Source: Symsagittifera roscoffensis (taxonomy: Eukaryota > Xenacoelomorpha > Acoela > Convolutidae). Taken from it: 64,000 bases of DNA. The stretch covers positions 98,323,705-98,387,704 of the forward strand of contig NC_087062.1 in assembly GCF_963678635.1 (NCBI RefSeq), given 5' to 3'. The stretch's first letter is position 1. The number at the start of each line of letters is the position of its first letter. The notes under the pieces are model-generated. The model was not told the DNA's origin and made no database searches. It saw only the letters and a list, made by a program, of their open reading frames with translations. The position numbers and the translations under genes were made by a program. This document shows, in pieces, positions 51,791-63,794 of the stretch.

Positions 51791-53000
51791 TCATTGAGCC
51801 ATAGAATGGGCATCAATCAAAGAGCAATTTGTATAAATATTCATTAGCAAAAACATATTTAGCTCAAAAAAAACTATAATAAGTTTCAATTCTTTCTTGT
51901 CTAACATGGAAAATTTTTGAAGGAGTAACTTGTTTTGAAAAACAAAATTGTAAGCACAAGTTATCTTTCGTAGAAATGAAAATTTCATGGCATTTGTTTT
52001 GTATCCTACATTTGTAATTAAATTTTCTGTTTTTCTGTGGGTTTGAGGAAGTAGGAGGTTAAATCGTTTTTTTTTGTTTGAGTCTCCGAAGCTCTCAAAT
52101 TCTTCTTTGAAGAGAGCAAATTGATACAAATTAAAAAAAAACTAAAGATTTTTTTGTCATTCGTGAATTCGGTTGCTGATTCGAGTTTTGGTTTAAAAAA
52201 ATAGCTCATGCAAGACGTTTTTGAAGTTTTTCTATTAAAACAAGATTTAAGTTGAAAGTATTTTCGTTATATAAATGCCATACTATATCATGGATTGTGC
52301 ATATGATTTGTAAAAAATCAAAAAAAAATGTTTGGAAAAACATTTTTTAACAACTCCATCAGCAGGCAGTTTGAAGCTTGGTTTGTTGGTTTTGTTGAAT
52401 TTTTGATTCCTAAGTTTTTTATTAGAAGATTGATCGCTTAAACAAAAAATCTCAGAAAAAGCACGTATCGTTATCACATTTCTATCAAAAATAGAAGCAT
52501 TTTTATTCAGCTTGATTGTTAAACCTTGGCAATGAATCCAATTTTCTACACTTCAAACTTTTTTTCCATTATATTTTTTCTTGATTTTGCTGGAAAAACT
52601 TTATGTCGTATCATCCGCGCGCAAAACTGGTTTTGATTTTTTACAAACGATTGGCAGATCATTTATGAATATAAGAAATAGTAGCGGCCCTAGTTTTGAT
52701 CCTTGCGGAACACCACAAGTCAAAATTTCTTTTTGAAATTTTTCATTATCAAAGCAGCAAACTGCTTACAGTTTGTTAAATAGCTTTCGAGAAGTTTCCT
52801 AATGTTTTCCCTTGTTCCATTTTTTTTTCAATTTTAGCGTGACCCACTTATGATTTTTTGTGTCAAATGATTTTTTGAAGTCGATAGAAAACGTTTCACC
52901 AGAACAATTAAACAAATAAAATTGGAAAAATCTACAACTGCATCAACGCAGTTTATTCTAGGTTGAAAAACTTTTGTTCCTGTCGAAAAATAATAAAGTT
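51791..53000 (-). pseudogene. Decayed LINE reverse transcriptase
   Basis: The minus strand reads KKSFDTKNHKWVTLKLKK (motif A region), then [20 protein letters not shown] and FINDLPIV (motif B), then RADD in place of the usual catalytic YADD/FADD. After several stops, the connection-region remnants at 52283-52477 and 51791-52129 follow. jockey/CR1-like non-LTR type. Confidence 0.75.
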
Positions 53001-53119
53001 TTAAGGAAACTTTAATGTATTATTGTTTCATGTCGTGTAAGAAGAATTTAGCTTATCTTCTTCTTCAAAAACTTTGAGATCCAGCAAAACGGAATAATGA
53101 TGACTGATTAAAGCTTTTA

Positions 53120-53157
53120 AAGTAGACAAACTTTATTTCTTACTCGTCAAAAACTAC
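53120..53157 (-). repeat. Inverted partial copy of the 253-bp satellite
   Basis: aaagtagacaaactttattt and cttactcgtcaaaaacta are the reverse complement of the start of the neighbouring satellite unit, forming a 38-bp stem with 53188-53226. Confidence 0.8.
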
Positions 53158-53184
53158 ACATATATATTATTGCTTTATATATGA

Positions 53185-53945
53185 ATTTGTCTAGTTTTTG
53201 ATGATCAAGAAATAAAGTTTGTCTACTTTTTGACCGCACTCCAAGCTAAGAGTATCGGTTGTTCGACAACTAACAGTCGGTCACAAAGGGCAAAACACAA
53301 ATGCAATCTGTTTCTAACCATTGGAATAACGTATTGAAAAAGTCAAAACGATTCGGAATGTTTGGCCTCACCAAATCGAGCCAATAAAAAGATTTTGAAG
53401 AGTTAAGACAAAATGGTGTCCTTACCCTCCCATTGTTATTTGTCTAGTTTTTGACGAGTAAGAAATAAAATTTGTCTACTTTTTGACCGCCCTCCGAGCT
53501 TAGAGTATCGGTTGTTCGACAACTAACAGTCGGTCACAAAGGGCAAAACACAAATGCAATCTGTTTCTAACCATTGGAATAACGTATTGAAAAAGTCAAA
53601 ACAATTCGGAATGTTTGGCCTAACCAAATCGAGCCAATAAAAAGATTTTGATGAGTTAAGACAAAATGTTGTCTTTACCCTCCCATTGTTATTTGTCTAG
53701 TTTTTGACGAGTAAGAAATAAAGTTTGTCTACTTTTTGACCGCTCTCCGAGCTAAGAGTATCGGTTTTTCGACAACTAACAGTCGGTCACAAAGGGCAAA
53801 AAACAAATGCAATCTGTTTCTAAGCATTGGAATAACGTATTGAAAAAGTCAAAACAATTCGGAATGTTTGGCCTGACCGAATCGAGTCAATAAAAAGATT
53901 TTGGAGAGTTAAGACAAAATGTTGTCTTCCCCTCCCATTGTTATT
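53185..53945. repeat. 253-bp tandem repeat, three copies
   Basis: Units start ATTTGTCTAGTTTTTGA at 53185, 53438 and 53691. About 95 percent alike by eye. Each carries the short palindrome GTTGTTCGACAAC. The array ends at about 53945 in cccattgttattt. Confidence 0.9.
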
Positions 53946-53949
53946 TAAA

Positions 53950-56690
53950 AACTTTATGAGGTCAAAAATAAAATTTTTTTCTCTACTATTTCTACTAGGC
54001 AGCCTACTTTGAAGGCTTTTAGGCAACAACTCTACTCTGCTATTTGGGTACATACAGACCGGAAGTCAACAGAATAAGTTTTATAGTAAATGTGCCGTAA
54101 ATATAGTGCAAATATCGGCCTTAATTCAGGAAATTTCAAGCGAAAAAAATTTGAATAAGAGAGTTTCAGCTAGGCATATACTCAGCATACAGGTTGAACT
54201 CATCAAAAATCTAAACTCAGAAGTTGAAAAAATTTAAATATTCTGTCGTATTTTTACTTCTCAGATTTATTAGTGTGGGCAACTCTGATAAATAAATATA
54301 ATAGTTTTAACCTCATGAACAATTTCAAAATTTCAAATTTTTGAAAATTAATGGTTTATATCTTTTATTTTGAAAAACTTCATTATAAGATATTGTTTAT
54401 TGGTTAAAATCATTTTGGTTAGAAGATACACAAATAATGTTTGCTGTCAAAAAGGTAGTTTTTACCTTTTACCCGTTTTTTTGTTATCTTTTATCCTAGT
54501 CTTTTTCTGCAAGAAACTTATTTCAATTATTATAATGTTTTAAGTATATTTAAAACTAAGTGTATGCTTTTTTACAATGAATGGAAATTGAGCCGCAATT
54601 AATTTTTTTGGAAAAATTGAACCAATAATATTGTTGTTTTTAGCCCTGAGGGGCCGCTTCCGTCTTGCTCCAACCAAGCCCCAGGTCGGACGAAGACACA
54701 AGTCTATTGGGGTCAAAAGAATGGTTTTTGGTAACAGTTAGAAAAGGAAGTGGTATGGGAGGAAGGACCATATGGTCAGTTCGGGGGGATGATGGGGTCA
54801 ATTCGATTTAGTTACGCATTCAACGAGGGGACTGTACCCGGATCTCATCTGCGAAAGGCTTCACATAGTGAAATGAGGGATTTGTTTTTGCCACGAGGGC
54901 TGCTAGTCTTTTTTAGCTATTGTTTGGGCAAGGGTTCTCCTAGTAGACTGAGAATCGATTTTTTTGTCAAAAGCACTAAGTTTTTGCTGAACTCTAAAAT
55001 ATGCAAGTGCCACCACGTCTGATTAAGTAAATACGCACACAACTAATTTTCAACCTGCTCAATCACCATTCAAGTTTTATTTCTGCAATTTATCGGATGA
55101 GGCGGAACTCGTAATGATATTTCCGATGCTCAGTTTGCTTCGATTATTATAGCGGAAGTTTATTGCTTCGAAAGAAAATCAACTAGATTATCACGGTCGT
55201 TTTGACGTGAATAACGACCAATTCAGCTAGTGCATGCACGTTTATACTTGTCTAGAGGCTAGTTCGAGAGAAATTTAAGTTAACAAATGTTTTTTTTTTC
55301 AAATTTCGTACAAACTCGGGCTAGTTATAAGAACTCCATATATTTATTCCGTCGATATCACAAAATAATATTATGTTCAGAAATAGACATCTATGGGGAA
55401 TATACAGCACAGCTAGTCTCGTACCAATATTCCAGATCGAAGCAGTGAAAGGTTTTATTGAGTTAATTGGAGAGCAGGAAAACTATCTATAGAACATTTC
55501 AAGGCAAATATCTGACCATTTTCATCATCTCAATCTGCTAAATTCGGCAAAATTTTGTCTCAAACTCTATCCCCTCATTTGCCGAACATCTTAATCTTAA
55601 AATTGAGGTTACAAGCCACTGATTGAGCACGCTTCCTCCGACAAAGAATGGGAGTGTTTAGTTTAGAAATTATACGATGGAGGAACCGGGTTCGAAAATC
55701 TCTAAAAAAGTTTCAACCATTCATTCCATGTGAAAATTTTCATAAATCGAAGTCTTGCAAATCGGGCAAAAGCGAGAGTTCAAAACGGCTCTTATTGCCC
55801 AATCCCTAAAAATAGTTTTCACATGTCAGCTTTTGATTTTACAATGTATGAAGAACAAATTAGTTGCGAATTGGGCAATTCCCATACATGAAAAATTTAA
55901 TAAAGAACGGGCTATGTAAACAATTTTTTAAGGATACAATCGGAAGTGGTAACGGTAGAAGATCTTGCCCATAAATCAATATTTCAAAGCGAAAGTGAAG
56001 TAAAAATTAACCATAATATTATTGAAAAAGCGAGATATTTAGGAGCAAAACATTTACACTTGATGTATGCAACCACTTCATTTTGGTTTGAAATATGAAT
56101 TTTCGATTTCGACAATTTAATCGCCAGCTATGCTCAAAAACTGCAAATTAATTGTGCCTTGCCTCAAGATAGATGCGTTAGTGCGAATTATCAGATGAAA
56201 TAGATTGACTGGAAATAAAAAGATAAAGCACACATTTTAGATTTGAGTTGCAAGAAAACGAAGATTGTAAACTCTATATTATGGTCAGAAAAGTAGGGGT
56301 TGTTCGGGTTTTGGGGTAGATTGGGATTGGACCAATTTCATTGTACCAAAAACATGAATACGTTTTTTTTAAATCTTAGCACCATGTTTAAAGTGAATGA
56401 ATTTTTAACTCCATTCAATCGAATCAAACAGCAGACACTACTTCCGCACTCAAACGCAAGCAGCAGATCTTTAAAAATTAATTTAACTACGATAACTAAC
56501 ACACATAACCACGCCGCCCATGGAAGGATAGAAGACGTCTAGGAACTCATGCTTATTCAAGCACGAAAGGCGATGCTCACTAATATGTTAAACAAACGAA
56601 TCTAAAATAGTTTTTCTTTATAAGTTTTCATACTCTTAGAAAATAGTTTTGATTCAGCTTCTGCGGAATTTCCGCTTATTAAAATCCGGC
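53950..56690. other. No gene seen
   Basis: A GC-richer patch at 54650-54900 includes a 90-codon plus-strand frame (54750-55022) with no recognisable features. The rest is AT-rich. The LRP-like gene's 3' UTR probably occupies the right end. Confidence 0.5.
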
Positions 56691-56691
56691 G

Positions 56692-57190
56692 TCAAGCCTC
56701 GGATGATCTGTCGCCGGCTCCATTTTTTGGCTTTGAATTGCCATTCTGGTTGCAGAGATCGCTGTCGAAAACTTCGTCGTCTGAGGGATAGACCAGACCA
56801 GCTGTACTGCTGGCGATCGAGTAGTTCCTCGGCATATGACTGTTGGAGTTCGTGGAACTGCTGTTCTGCACATCTTCACCTTCTTCCTCGTCCTCTTCTT
56901 CCTCTTCATTCACTTCCTCTTTGATACTCGGAAGTGCCGAACGCACGGAGGGCCTTCTGTTCATTGGAAGAGGGGCTTGAGCCTGATGTGCATCGTAGTA
57001 TCCTGGCTCGCTGAATTCGAACTGGCTCTCCTGCAGTTGCTGTTCGTTGTCCCAGTCGAAGGCGTTCATCGCGGGCGAGTACCCTGGCGACTCGGGCGGG
57101 GGTGCATGCGAAATGTCGTTAGATAGAAGTCGAGGATTGCCAAAAGAGGTCTCTTCGTACTGCTCGTTGACGACCAGTGAGTCAACTTTC
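56692..57190 (-). CDS. LRP-like receptor, last exon: cytoplasmic tail
   Basis: Acceptor tttgttctag then GAAAGTTGAC. 166 codons including stop. Starts VDSLVVNEQYEETSFGNPRL. FGNPRL sits where LDL-receptor relatives have the FxNPxY endocytosis signal but lacks the Tyr. Further on are PPPESPGYSP, an acidic run of about 20 Glu/Asp (EEVNEEEEEDEEEGED), and a Ser/Asn-rich end. Entry phase 2 matches the 57483 donor. Confidence 0.8.
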
Positions 57191-57482
57191 CTAGAACAAA
57201 TCCCATTTAAATTCTCTGACTTTTCGAAAAATCATTCCATTAACTTCTGTGAATTTCGAAGACTATGTTTGCTTGGTGACAATTTAGTAATTAGCTAAGA
57301 AAAACAGATGTCACCGATCTAGAAGTCTCTTGACTCAGCGCACTATTAAAATTTACCTGTTAATCATCTAACCTACCTGAACAAAAATGCAGTAATTGTA
57401 TCCGAACTTGCAATGACTCTTGTCCATTTTAGCGACTTTTCCCGATAAAAAAACTGATTTGTGAGTTAAGCGCTGTACTGAC

Positions 57483-57666
57483 TTTTGCCTGTGGGAAGAG
57501 TAGTGATTAGACGTGTTCCTTCTATGTCGGTTGTGAGGAGTCGGCATTTGTGGGCAGTATGTGGGTTTGATGTAGCAGACAAAGATGAAGAGGCAGGCGG
57601 CAAAAATTAGCACACACAAAAGCAGCACTAATGTCACTAGCAACGGCACAGGTACTCCTTCTTTCT
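57483..57666 (-). CDS. LRP-like receptor, transmembrane exon
   Basis: Acceptor ggtgtag, donor CAAAA then gtcagt. Reads KEGVPVPLLVTLVLLLCVLI and AACLFIFVCYIK: a single membrane helix of about 27 residues ended by a Lys, then a His/Arg-rich juxtamembrane part (HNRHRRNTSNHYSSHRQ). A stronger-looking donor at 57377 (CAG then gtaggt) would leave phase 0 and put a stop in the next exon, so the 57483 donor is preferred. It may be an alternative form. Confidence 0.82.
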
Positions 57667-59689
57667 CTACACCAAATTAACAAAAAAAATTACACTAATA
57701 CCGAACCAAACAATGATAGTCGGTTGCAGTGCTAGTAGTACAATAATTTATCGTAAAAACTTAAAAAAAGCTTAAGAAAGTTTTTTTAGTTTATTCTACA
57801 AATTAGAGCCGTTTTTTATGCGTAGTAAGTTAAGCATAATCGACAACTTTTATCTTTGAAAATAAAATTTACAAAATTCTAAAATGCGTTGAATTTTTAT
57901 TGCCAAGAAAATGCTAGATCAAGTTTTTTTCAGCCTATATGACCAATTTTCATTTAACAACTTTACTTGCTTGAAATTACATAAAATTCAAAAATTTCAA
58001 ACCAGTTTTTCTCGACACTGTAACAACTCTTTGATATTTCTTAAAATGTCGTTCAGTTAGGACTTAAAAGGCTTAAAACTGATATATCACTCGACCAATT
58101 TCTATGATTAGTTGTTTTACTTGATTTTGGGTGGAAAACAAAAACAAAAACACGCCCGATGACAAAAGTTAATCCCTCTTTTCAATGGTCGGAACAACAA
58201 GACTAACCAGTTGTGTGCAGTGCAGGTAATGTGCAGGGGATGTTTAACACCAACTGTTATTATATCAAAAAAATAGAGCCAACAGACTATAGGAAAAGTT
58301 TTCATGGACAAAAAACCAACTGTTTGAAAACTTTGAAAGAAAAAATTCCCATCATGGAGCAAATAAACAACCCCCATAATAATAAATAAACACTTTTTAG
58401 GCAGAAAAGGAAACGCAAGTCTTAAGCAAGGGCGGATCTAATGTTTCTTACTTTTTTTTTAGATCAACCTAGATTGATTTTCCATTTATAGTTTAAATTT
58501 CAGAAAAAAAACAGGCCAAAATAAAAGTTTTCGAGTGGTCTTCAACCAAAAAAATCAATTTTTATGCTACACGCTGCCCCATTCAAATTTAATGTATATC
58601 GGGCCCTAGATAATTTAGAGTTGGTGAACCAAAAGCAGATGAAAGAAAATAGTAGCAAATGCGACAGGCCCTCGCCCTCCTTAATTAGCTGCTCTCAATA
58701 AACCCATGAAGAAACACATTGAACAAGTTGAAAAGAATTTCAAAAAGGAAAAATAGTTGCAAAGCAAAAATAGTTGCAATAATTTCTCATCTGTAATAAT
58801 TTATCGCTTACGCTGAAATCGAACAAAACACATCGCGAAATATTTACATCAATCTGATCAAACTGACAATTATGCCTCATAACTTAAAAAAACAATCGCA
58901 GTTTTTCAAGCTCAAAAAATTTCATCATTTACACAAATTTATAACATTATAAATTTTTGACACCGGATAAAAAAATGGTCCCAGTCTATGGCGCTACGCT
59001 GCAATTATGTTAAGATATGGATATCGTCAAATTGATTTTTCTGTCCGCTGAATATCAAACAAACAATAACCCTTCATACATAAATCTTCTTTGAACATAA
59101 CCAACAGAGTGAAAATGACAACTGAAACTTTTGGAGTATTTCCGAAGAAAAAACACATACTCTTGAATTTGAAGAACTTTTTACTGAAAAGCTTTTTTTG
59201 AGAATATTGAACCAATTTGAGAAAAATGGATCAATGTTAAATTTTTGTTTGGCTGGAAATCTCAAAATTTAAACCTATTTGAAGCTATTGACGTTTTTTT
59301 TGCCATGTAAGTTATAAATTGTTGAAGAGCGTAAGTTGCCTTTCATCTGGCAAATAAATTTGAAGATAACTTGAAAAAGATCAAAAGTCAAAACACAAAA
59401 AACAAATTTGAACGCGACAAACGTAATAACTTTTATCCGAAAGTGATTAAAATAGAAACAATCTCACGACCTAAATAAATGTCTTCACTTCTTTTACTGA
59501 CATTTGAAAATGCAAACATTTACACAATTAATCATAATGAATTTTGTTCCGCTAAGAAATCTAAACATCAAATCATTTTTTGAAAAAAAAGCTGTTTGGT
59601 TTTTTGGAAAAAGTGTTATTTGCCTTCCTTTTGTGATACAGAAGCAGCAAAGTTGAAAGAAAAAAAAACTACAAAGAGCAGCTGTAAAA

Positions 59690-60075
59690 ATCACCAATAT
59701 TTGCGACTTAGTTTGGAAAAAAATACTCGTACTATTACACTACGTTCGCATGTGTAAACATTGCTAACAGACAGTTGGGAAAGCGTCAATGAACGCAAGG
59801 AAACGAAAAACACAGACTTCATTTTTTAAAATCATTTCAACTTTCGAATTTCAAACAAACACAGCATATCCCGTAAAGCTCTCTGAATTTCAAGAACAGC
59901 TTACGATTGGCTTTTTTTGACATAATTAACCCAATTTAAGAAAACTGAATCGATATGTAAAGTTTTTATTCCGCTGTGAAATCTAAAAGTTAATAACAAC
60001 TTTCGAAATTAGAAGACGATCACATTTTGTGACTTTTACATTTTTGCTTTTCGATTTTGGAGTTTGCCTTTCTTT
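59690..60075. repeat. Dispersed repeat family R1, copy
   Basis: Contains aatatttgcgacttagtttgg, gcgtcaatgaacgcaaggaaac, tttcgaatttcaa, agctctctgaatttcaagaa, cccaatttaagaaaactgaatc and cattttgtgacttttac. Same order as 14080-14390 and 37895-38230. Confidence 0.6.
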
Positions 60076-61389
60076 TAACAAAGGAAATGAACTAGACTTT
60101 AAACTAAAACCCAAAACCAAACCGTGAAAAATCAAAATACTACTAATCGCTTTGTAGTATCACACTACTCTACGTTTTGTGTAAGAGAACTTGAAAAGAA
60201 ATAAGAGTCGAACAGCAAAAAAATTTTATATGGAGCGTAATAGCGTGATCAACCTACAAGGCATTAAAAAAACAACCCAGATAATTAATACGACCTTCAT
60301 TTCATTCGAAACTTAAAACTGCCTTTCCTTCAAAATTTCAGTTGTTCATTCCACCAAGGTATGAACAAAGTCAACAGAAATTAAAAGTGAATGCGATTCA
60401 GAAACAATCGAGGCGTATGCATTTGTCATGATTCATTTAACAAATGACATCTGCATGAATGAATTTAACTGATTGACAGATACTTGAAGTGACAGGATGC
60501 CACACTCGGAAACTCCAGTCATATTCAACTTGTGAACATCAACTAATTCACACCAGGCCAGTAACATCTGGCTACTTTTGTCAAACGACAACCAGGAAAA
60601 CTCCTCCCATTCTCAACATAATAGCTTTAGCTAGCGAGTTCAGTTCGGCTTACTTTTCAAGTATTAAAAAATGTTCAGCATACTGTGAACTTTAAAGTTT
60701 TTTTGACGAGAGAGAAAGCTGCGTGTCAAACTTCTTTTAAAAATAACAGAACTTTGAACCCGACCATTTCTCCACGAAGGAAAAGACAAAATATCAGCTA
60801 TTCAAAAATTTAGGGATGATAGCCATTTGTGTAATATTCAGTTTCGTAGTGATATTTCGATTTTCTAAGCTCAGTCAAAATCTTTAAAAATACCATATTT
60901 TTTCATGGTAAGAAGGTAGAATATTGCGGTTTTGACTATTTTTATTGAAGTTTTGCACATTTTTTTTCGCGCAAATGTTGACCCTTTAAATAAGTGTATA
61001 AAGGGACCTAAAACGCGCTTAAAAAGGGATGATCGGTCAAAAAATGGTATCAATTTTCCTTTTTGAAACAATTAGACAAACAACAGAATTCGCATCCACC
61101 TCCCTCAACGTTTTTGTGGTATAGCATTCAACTGGAGGAATCTCTTTATAAAACAAATATTGGAGAATCACATTAAGCGTGTCGTGCTGAACAGTTCATG
61201 CGTTTGAGGGATGCTACTGAACAACCCCTTCCTGATGTAGTTTGTAATTTAACTGATACTAGCGCATGACTAGCGCCTATGGTGCTTCAAATAAATTGTT
61301 GAACGTGGAAATTATTTACAAAAAGAATTCATTTAATGCAACCGTTTATTTAAATTATGCCCATCCATCAGGGTTTTCTATTTCAATAA

Positions 61390-61700
61390 TTGAACAATTT
61401 TTAAAACCCAATAATTGATCAATTTTTATCTCGAAAACCAAATGAAATTGAGTAGACATAATTGGAGGGCAGAATTGCAAATCTATAGCGTACCCTGAGA
61501 TCAGCCCATCGAAGGATTGAGAATTTCAAGTTTTGAGATTTTTTCATTAAAAAATCATAAAAACGCCCATCTTGGGAGCCAAAAGAAATTGAGCAACAAT
61601 ATTAGGAGGCCAGCTTTGCAAACTTTGAGTCTACCCTGATAGCCCACCGCCATAGGGCTGAGAAATTCAATTTTATCAAATAAAAACTGAAACGGAAGCT
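61390..61700. repeat. Short-period repeat cluster
   Basis: Two units with atctcgaaaaccaaatg / catcttgggagccaaaag, then gacataattggagggcaga / caatattaggaggccag, and taccctgaga / taccctgata. Same family as 4225-4740 and 7030-7450. Confidence 0.55.
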
Positions 61701-61929
61701 TTAAAATTTTGCATTGCATTTTAAGACTTAGAGTCTACATCATTTCTTACGTAACGCACGCCAATTATGAGTCTACATAATTGCAAAATTACGCAAGCCA
61801 ATTATGACGCAGTAGGAGTACCAGTCGACTTGAAAAAAAAAGAAATTTATCAACTACCATGCCTGAATTTATAGAGCGGACCCATTTCAACTAGAATACG
61901 AAAGAGTTCATTAAAAACATCCGACCCTG

Positions 61930-61994
61930 TCCAGGTTCGAGCCCTCTTATTTCGTTGCGGGTCTCCTTCCCTACCACTACGCTACAGATCCACG
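61930..61994 (-). repeat. tRNA-derived SINE head
   Basis: The minus strand has TAGCGTAGTGGTAGGGAAGG (A-box match) and GGGCTCGAACCTGGAC (B-box, one mismatch), 30 nt apart. Ends do not pair as an acceptor stem. Confidence 0.65.
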
Positions 61995-62435
61995 ATACCT
62001 TGATCCTAAAGTGCTATTTGTAATAACCTTAGCATTGGCTGTACTTAATAGCTCGTAATTGATCTTATGCACATACTGCAATAAAAAACAGTTTAAAAAT
62101 GAATACTAATATTTGCGACTTAGGTTGGAAAGAGAGAGTTCATACTATCACACAAGCTTTGCTTGTGTAAACATAGAGAACTCTTAAAAATGTAGCAAGT
62201 GAAACGCCAAATAAATGTATAGATAGAGATAGATAGATAGATAGATACGACACAGAAGCGAAGCCGCGCTTCGTAAACACTAGCAAGAAAACGACAAAAA
62301 ACAGCACTATAAAGTGAAATACATTTGCGACGTAGGTTGGAAAAAAACAAGAGTCGCACTATAACACTACGCTAGTTACTGTAAATATGTATCTCAAATA
62401 TGTGTCTACATCGAAATTCAAAATTAAAATCTAAC

Positions 62436-62621
62436 GGTTGTGCTGGAGTGGGTTGGGTCCGCAGTAGCACCAGAAACTGATGGATAACATCTCTTCCCCT
62501 CCTTCATTCGTCCCCCAACTGCTCTGATTGAGAGACATGAGGGGCCACGCAGTGGGCAGACAAATCTCACTCATGGGCGCACCTCTCACAGAACAGTTCA
62601 GCACCTGTTTCGTCAACTCTT
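62436..62621 (-). CDS. LRP-like receptor, EGF-like exon
   Basis: Acceptor ttttgtgcag. Reads ELTKQVLNCSVRGAPMSEIC then LPTAWPL and, near the end, FWCYCGPN. C...EICLP...CYCG is the second half of an LRP-type EGF module. Donor CAACC then gttaga leaves phase 1, which the transmembrane exon needs. An in-frame TAG follows if the donor is not used. Confidence 0.7.
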
Positions 62622-62834
62622 CTGCACAAAACACAAGGAACACTATCAGACGCTGAAAGTTGCAAGTACAAATGGGGCGGGGGGAGCTAGCGCCCCGGTT
62701 CAACAAAAACACAAATGGCACCTGACAACTATCATCATACATAAAACAAGGAAATATTTCATCCTTGAAAAACAGACATTCAGTACCATGAGCAGAAAAG
62801 AGCTACTTAAATAAATTTCATCATCCTCACCCAC

Positions 62835-63121
62835 CACCAACGCCAGATGTTTCACTGAAAATAAAGCGGAGGAAAATGAACTTGCCAGTCTTCTTGACAA
62901 CTTTCGTAGCTCTCCGCATAGTAAAGCATGTATGAGTCATGCCTCCTGGTCCGAGGCCATTGTTAATGGGCACACATATACTGTTGCTTGGGCAATGCCC
63001 ATTATTGGTGAGACAAGGCGCAGAATCCAACCTCTCCACGTCTTGCAAAGACTTGTGCACAACTGACAGGTGCAAGTAGCCTTTCATATCTCCTCCATGA
63101 ACACCCTTGTCAAGAGAACAC
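62835..63121 (-). CDS. LRP-like receptor, propeller end and EGF-like exon
   Basis: Acceptor ttgcttcag, entering in phase 2 as the 63459 donor requires. Reads CSLDKGVHGGDMKGYLHLSV, then LDSAPCLTNNGHCPSNSICV, then GGMTHTC. NNGHC-CVP-HTC is an LRP-type EGF signature following a YWTD propeller. The 3' limit is uncertain: after HTC the frame runs through a basic stretch unlike an ectodomain, and none of several possible donors stands out. Those near 62835 or 62838 fit the next exon's phase. Confidence 0.65.
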
Positions 63122-63241
63122 CTGAAGCAATTTTTAAAAGTCGACTACACTGTAGCATATAGCTAGCTCCCCTGGTATTGGTACCACCAAAGCTTCAAAC
63201 TTCTTTCTCAAGACAACAGAACTATTTTTGAAATATTTCAA

Positions 63242-63259
63242 CCCCCCCCCCCCCCCCCC
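63242..63259. repeat. C18 homopolymer
   Basis: Eighteen C in a row within the receptor intron, G18 on the coding strand. Potential G-quadruplex and an assembly-error risk site. Confidence 0.9.
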
Positions 63260-63458
63260 ACCTCCAATTCTTATGACCAAAGGTTTATTTACATAGGCCG
63301 ATTGTTATGAAAATTGGCATGCGACATAACTAAGCCATGGCAACCATATCTGGTCTTCATACTCAACCTTGAAAAATCACTCGTTACACCAAAAAATTGA
63401 TACTCATTCGAGGTAAAGGGGGAAGGGAAAAAGAGCCTTAAGCACTTGCAGAAGATAC

Positions 63459-63794
63459 CTGCGCTTATTGCACGTGTGAATTCTGCCTGGATTGGGTTTC
63501 GAACCCCAGTCGGACCAGATTAAGGCGCTCTCGAATATGGCTAGCGAGAAAGGCCGGGCTAGAACTGTGTCGCGTACGGCTGCCTTGAGCACGAAGCCCT
63601 GATTGGATCCGTCCAGACTTGAGAAGCGGATCTGGTCGTATTTGGCGTCCAGAAAGTAGATGCGATCGCTGAACTCGTCTACGGCCACGCTGTTTATGAA
63701 CTGCAGATTGTCACTCACTACAGTTCGCCGATCAGACCCGTCGAAATTGCACCTCTCAACTACGTGTTCGCCCCAGTCGACCCAGAACACAAAG
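63459..63794 (-). CDS. LRP-like receptor, YWTD propeller exon
   Basis: Acceptor atggtttcag, donor CGCAG then gtatct, 336 nt. Reads VFWVDWGEHVVERCNFDGSD, then FINSVAVDEFSDRIYFLDAK, and later LIWSDWG. These are LDL-receptor class B (YWTD) blades: a W-x-D-W-G turn, an 'ERxNxDGS' strand, and an 'AVDxxxDRIYFLD' strand. Such propellers release or bind ligands in LDLR, LRP1, LRP4-6 and SORL1 relatives. The rest of the gene lies beyond the right edge. Confidence 0.93.

Larger units (their letters stand above)
57667..62435 (-). other. 4.8-kb receptor intron with dispersed repeats
   Basis: No exon recognised. R1 copies occur at about 59000-59420 and 59690-60070, the short-period family at 61390-61700, a tRNA-like head at 61930-61994, and a gatagatagatag run near 62225. 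Related caatatttgcgacttag phrases recur near 59695, 62110 and 62322. Confidence 0.6.

Noticed and set aside
53185..53945. Possible hammerhead ribozyme in the 253-bp repeats (TTTGTC, TGACGAG, GAAA in order)
   Set aside because: The catalytic CUGANGA core starts with U instead of C and no stem II can form in the 3-nt gap. I also looked for a hammerhead in the Penelope ends and found none.
54750..55022. 90-codon plus-strand frame in a GC-richer patch
   Set aside because: No domain, no splice or start context, no repeat of itself. May be chance.
57377..57482. Using the strong donor at 57377 for the transmembrane exon
   Set aside because: It leaves phase 0, and the next exon then meets a stop at once. 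The 57483 donor keeps the frame. Kept only as a possible alternative form.
6882..61994. Functional tRNA genes
   Set aside because: The A- and B-box-like parts are good, but none of the nine has a paired acceptor stem or a clean cloverleaf, so they are SINE heads.
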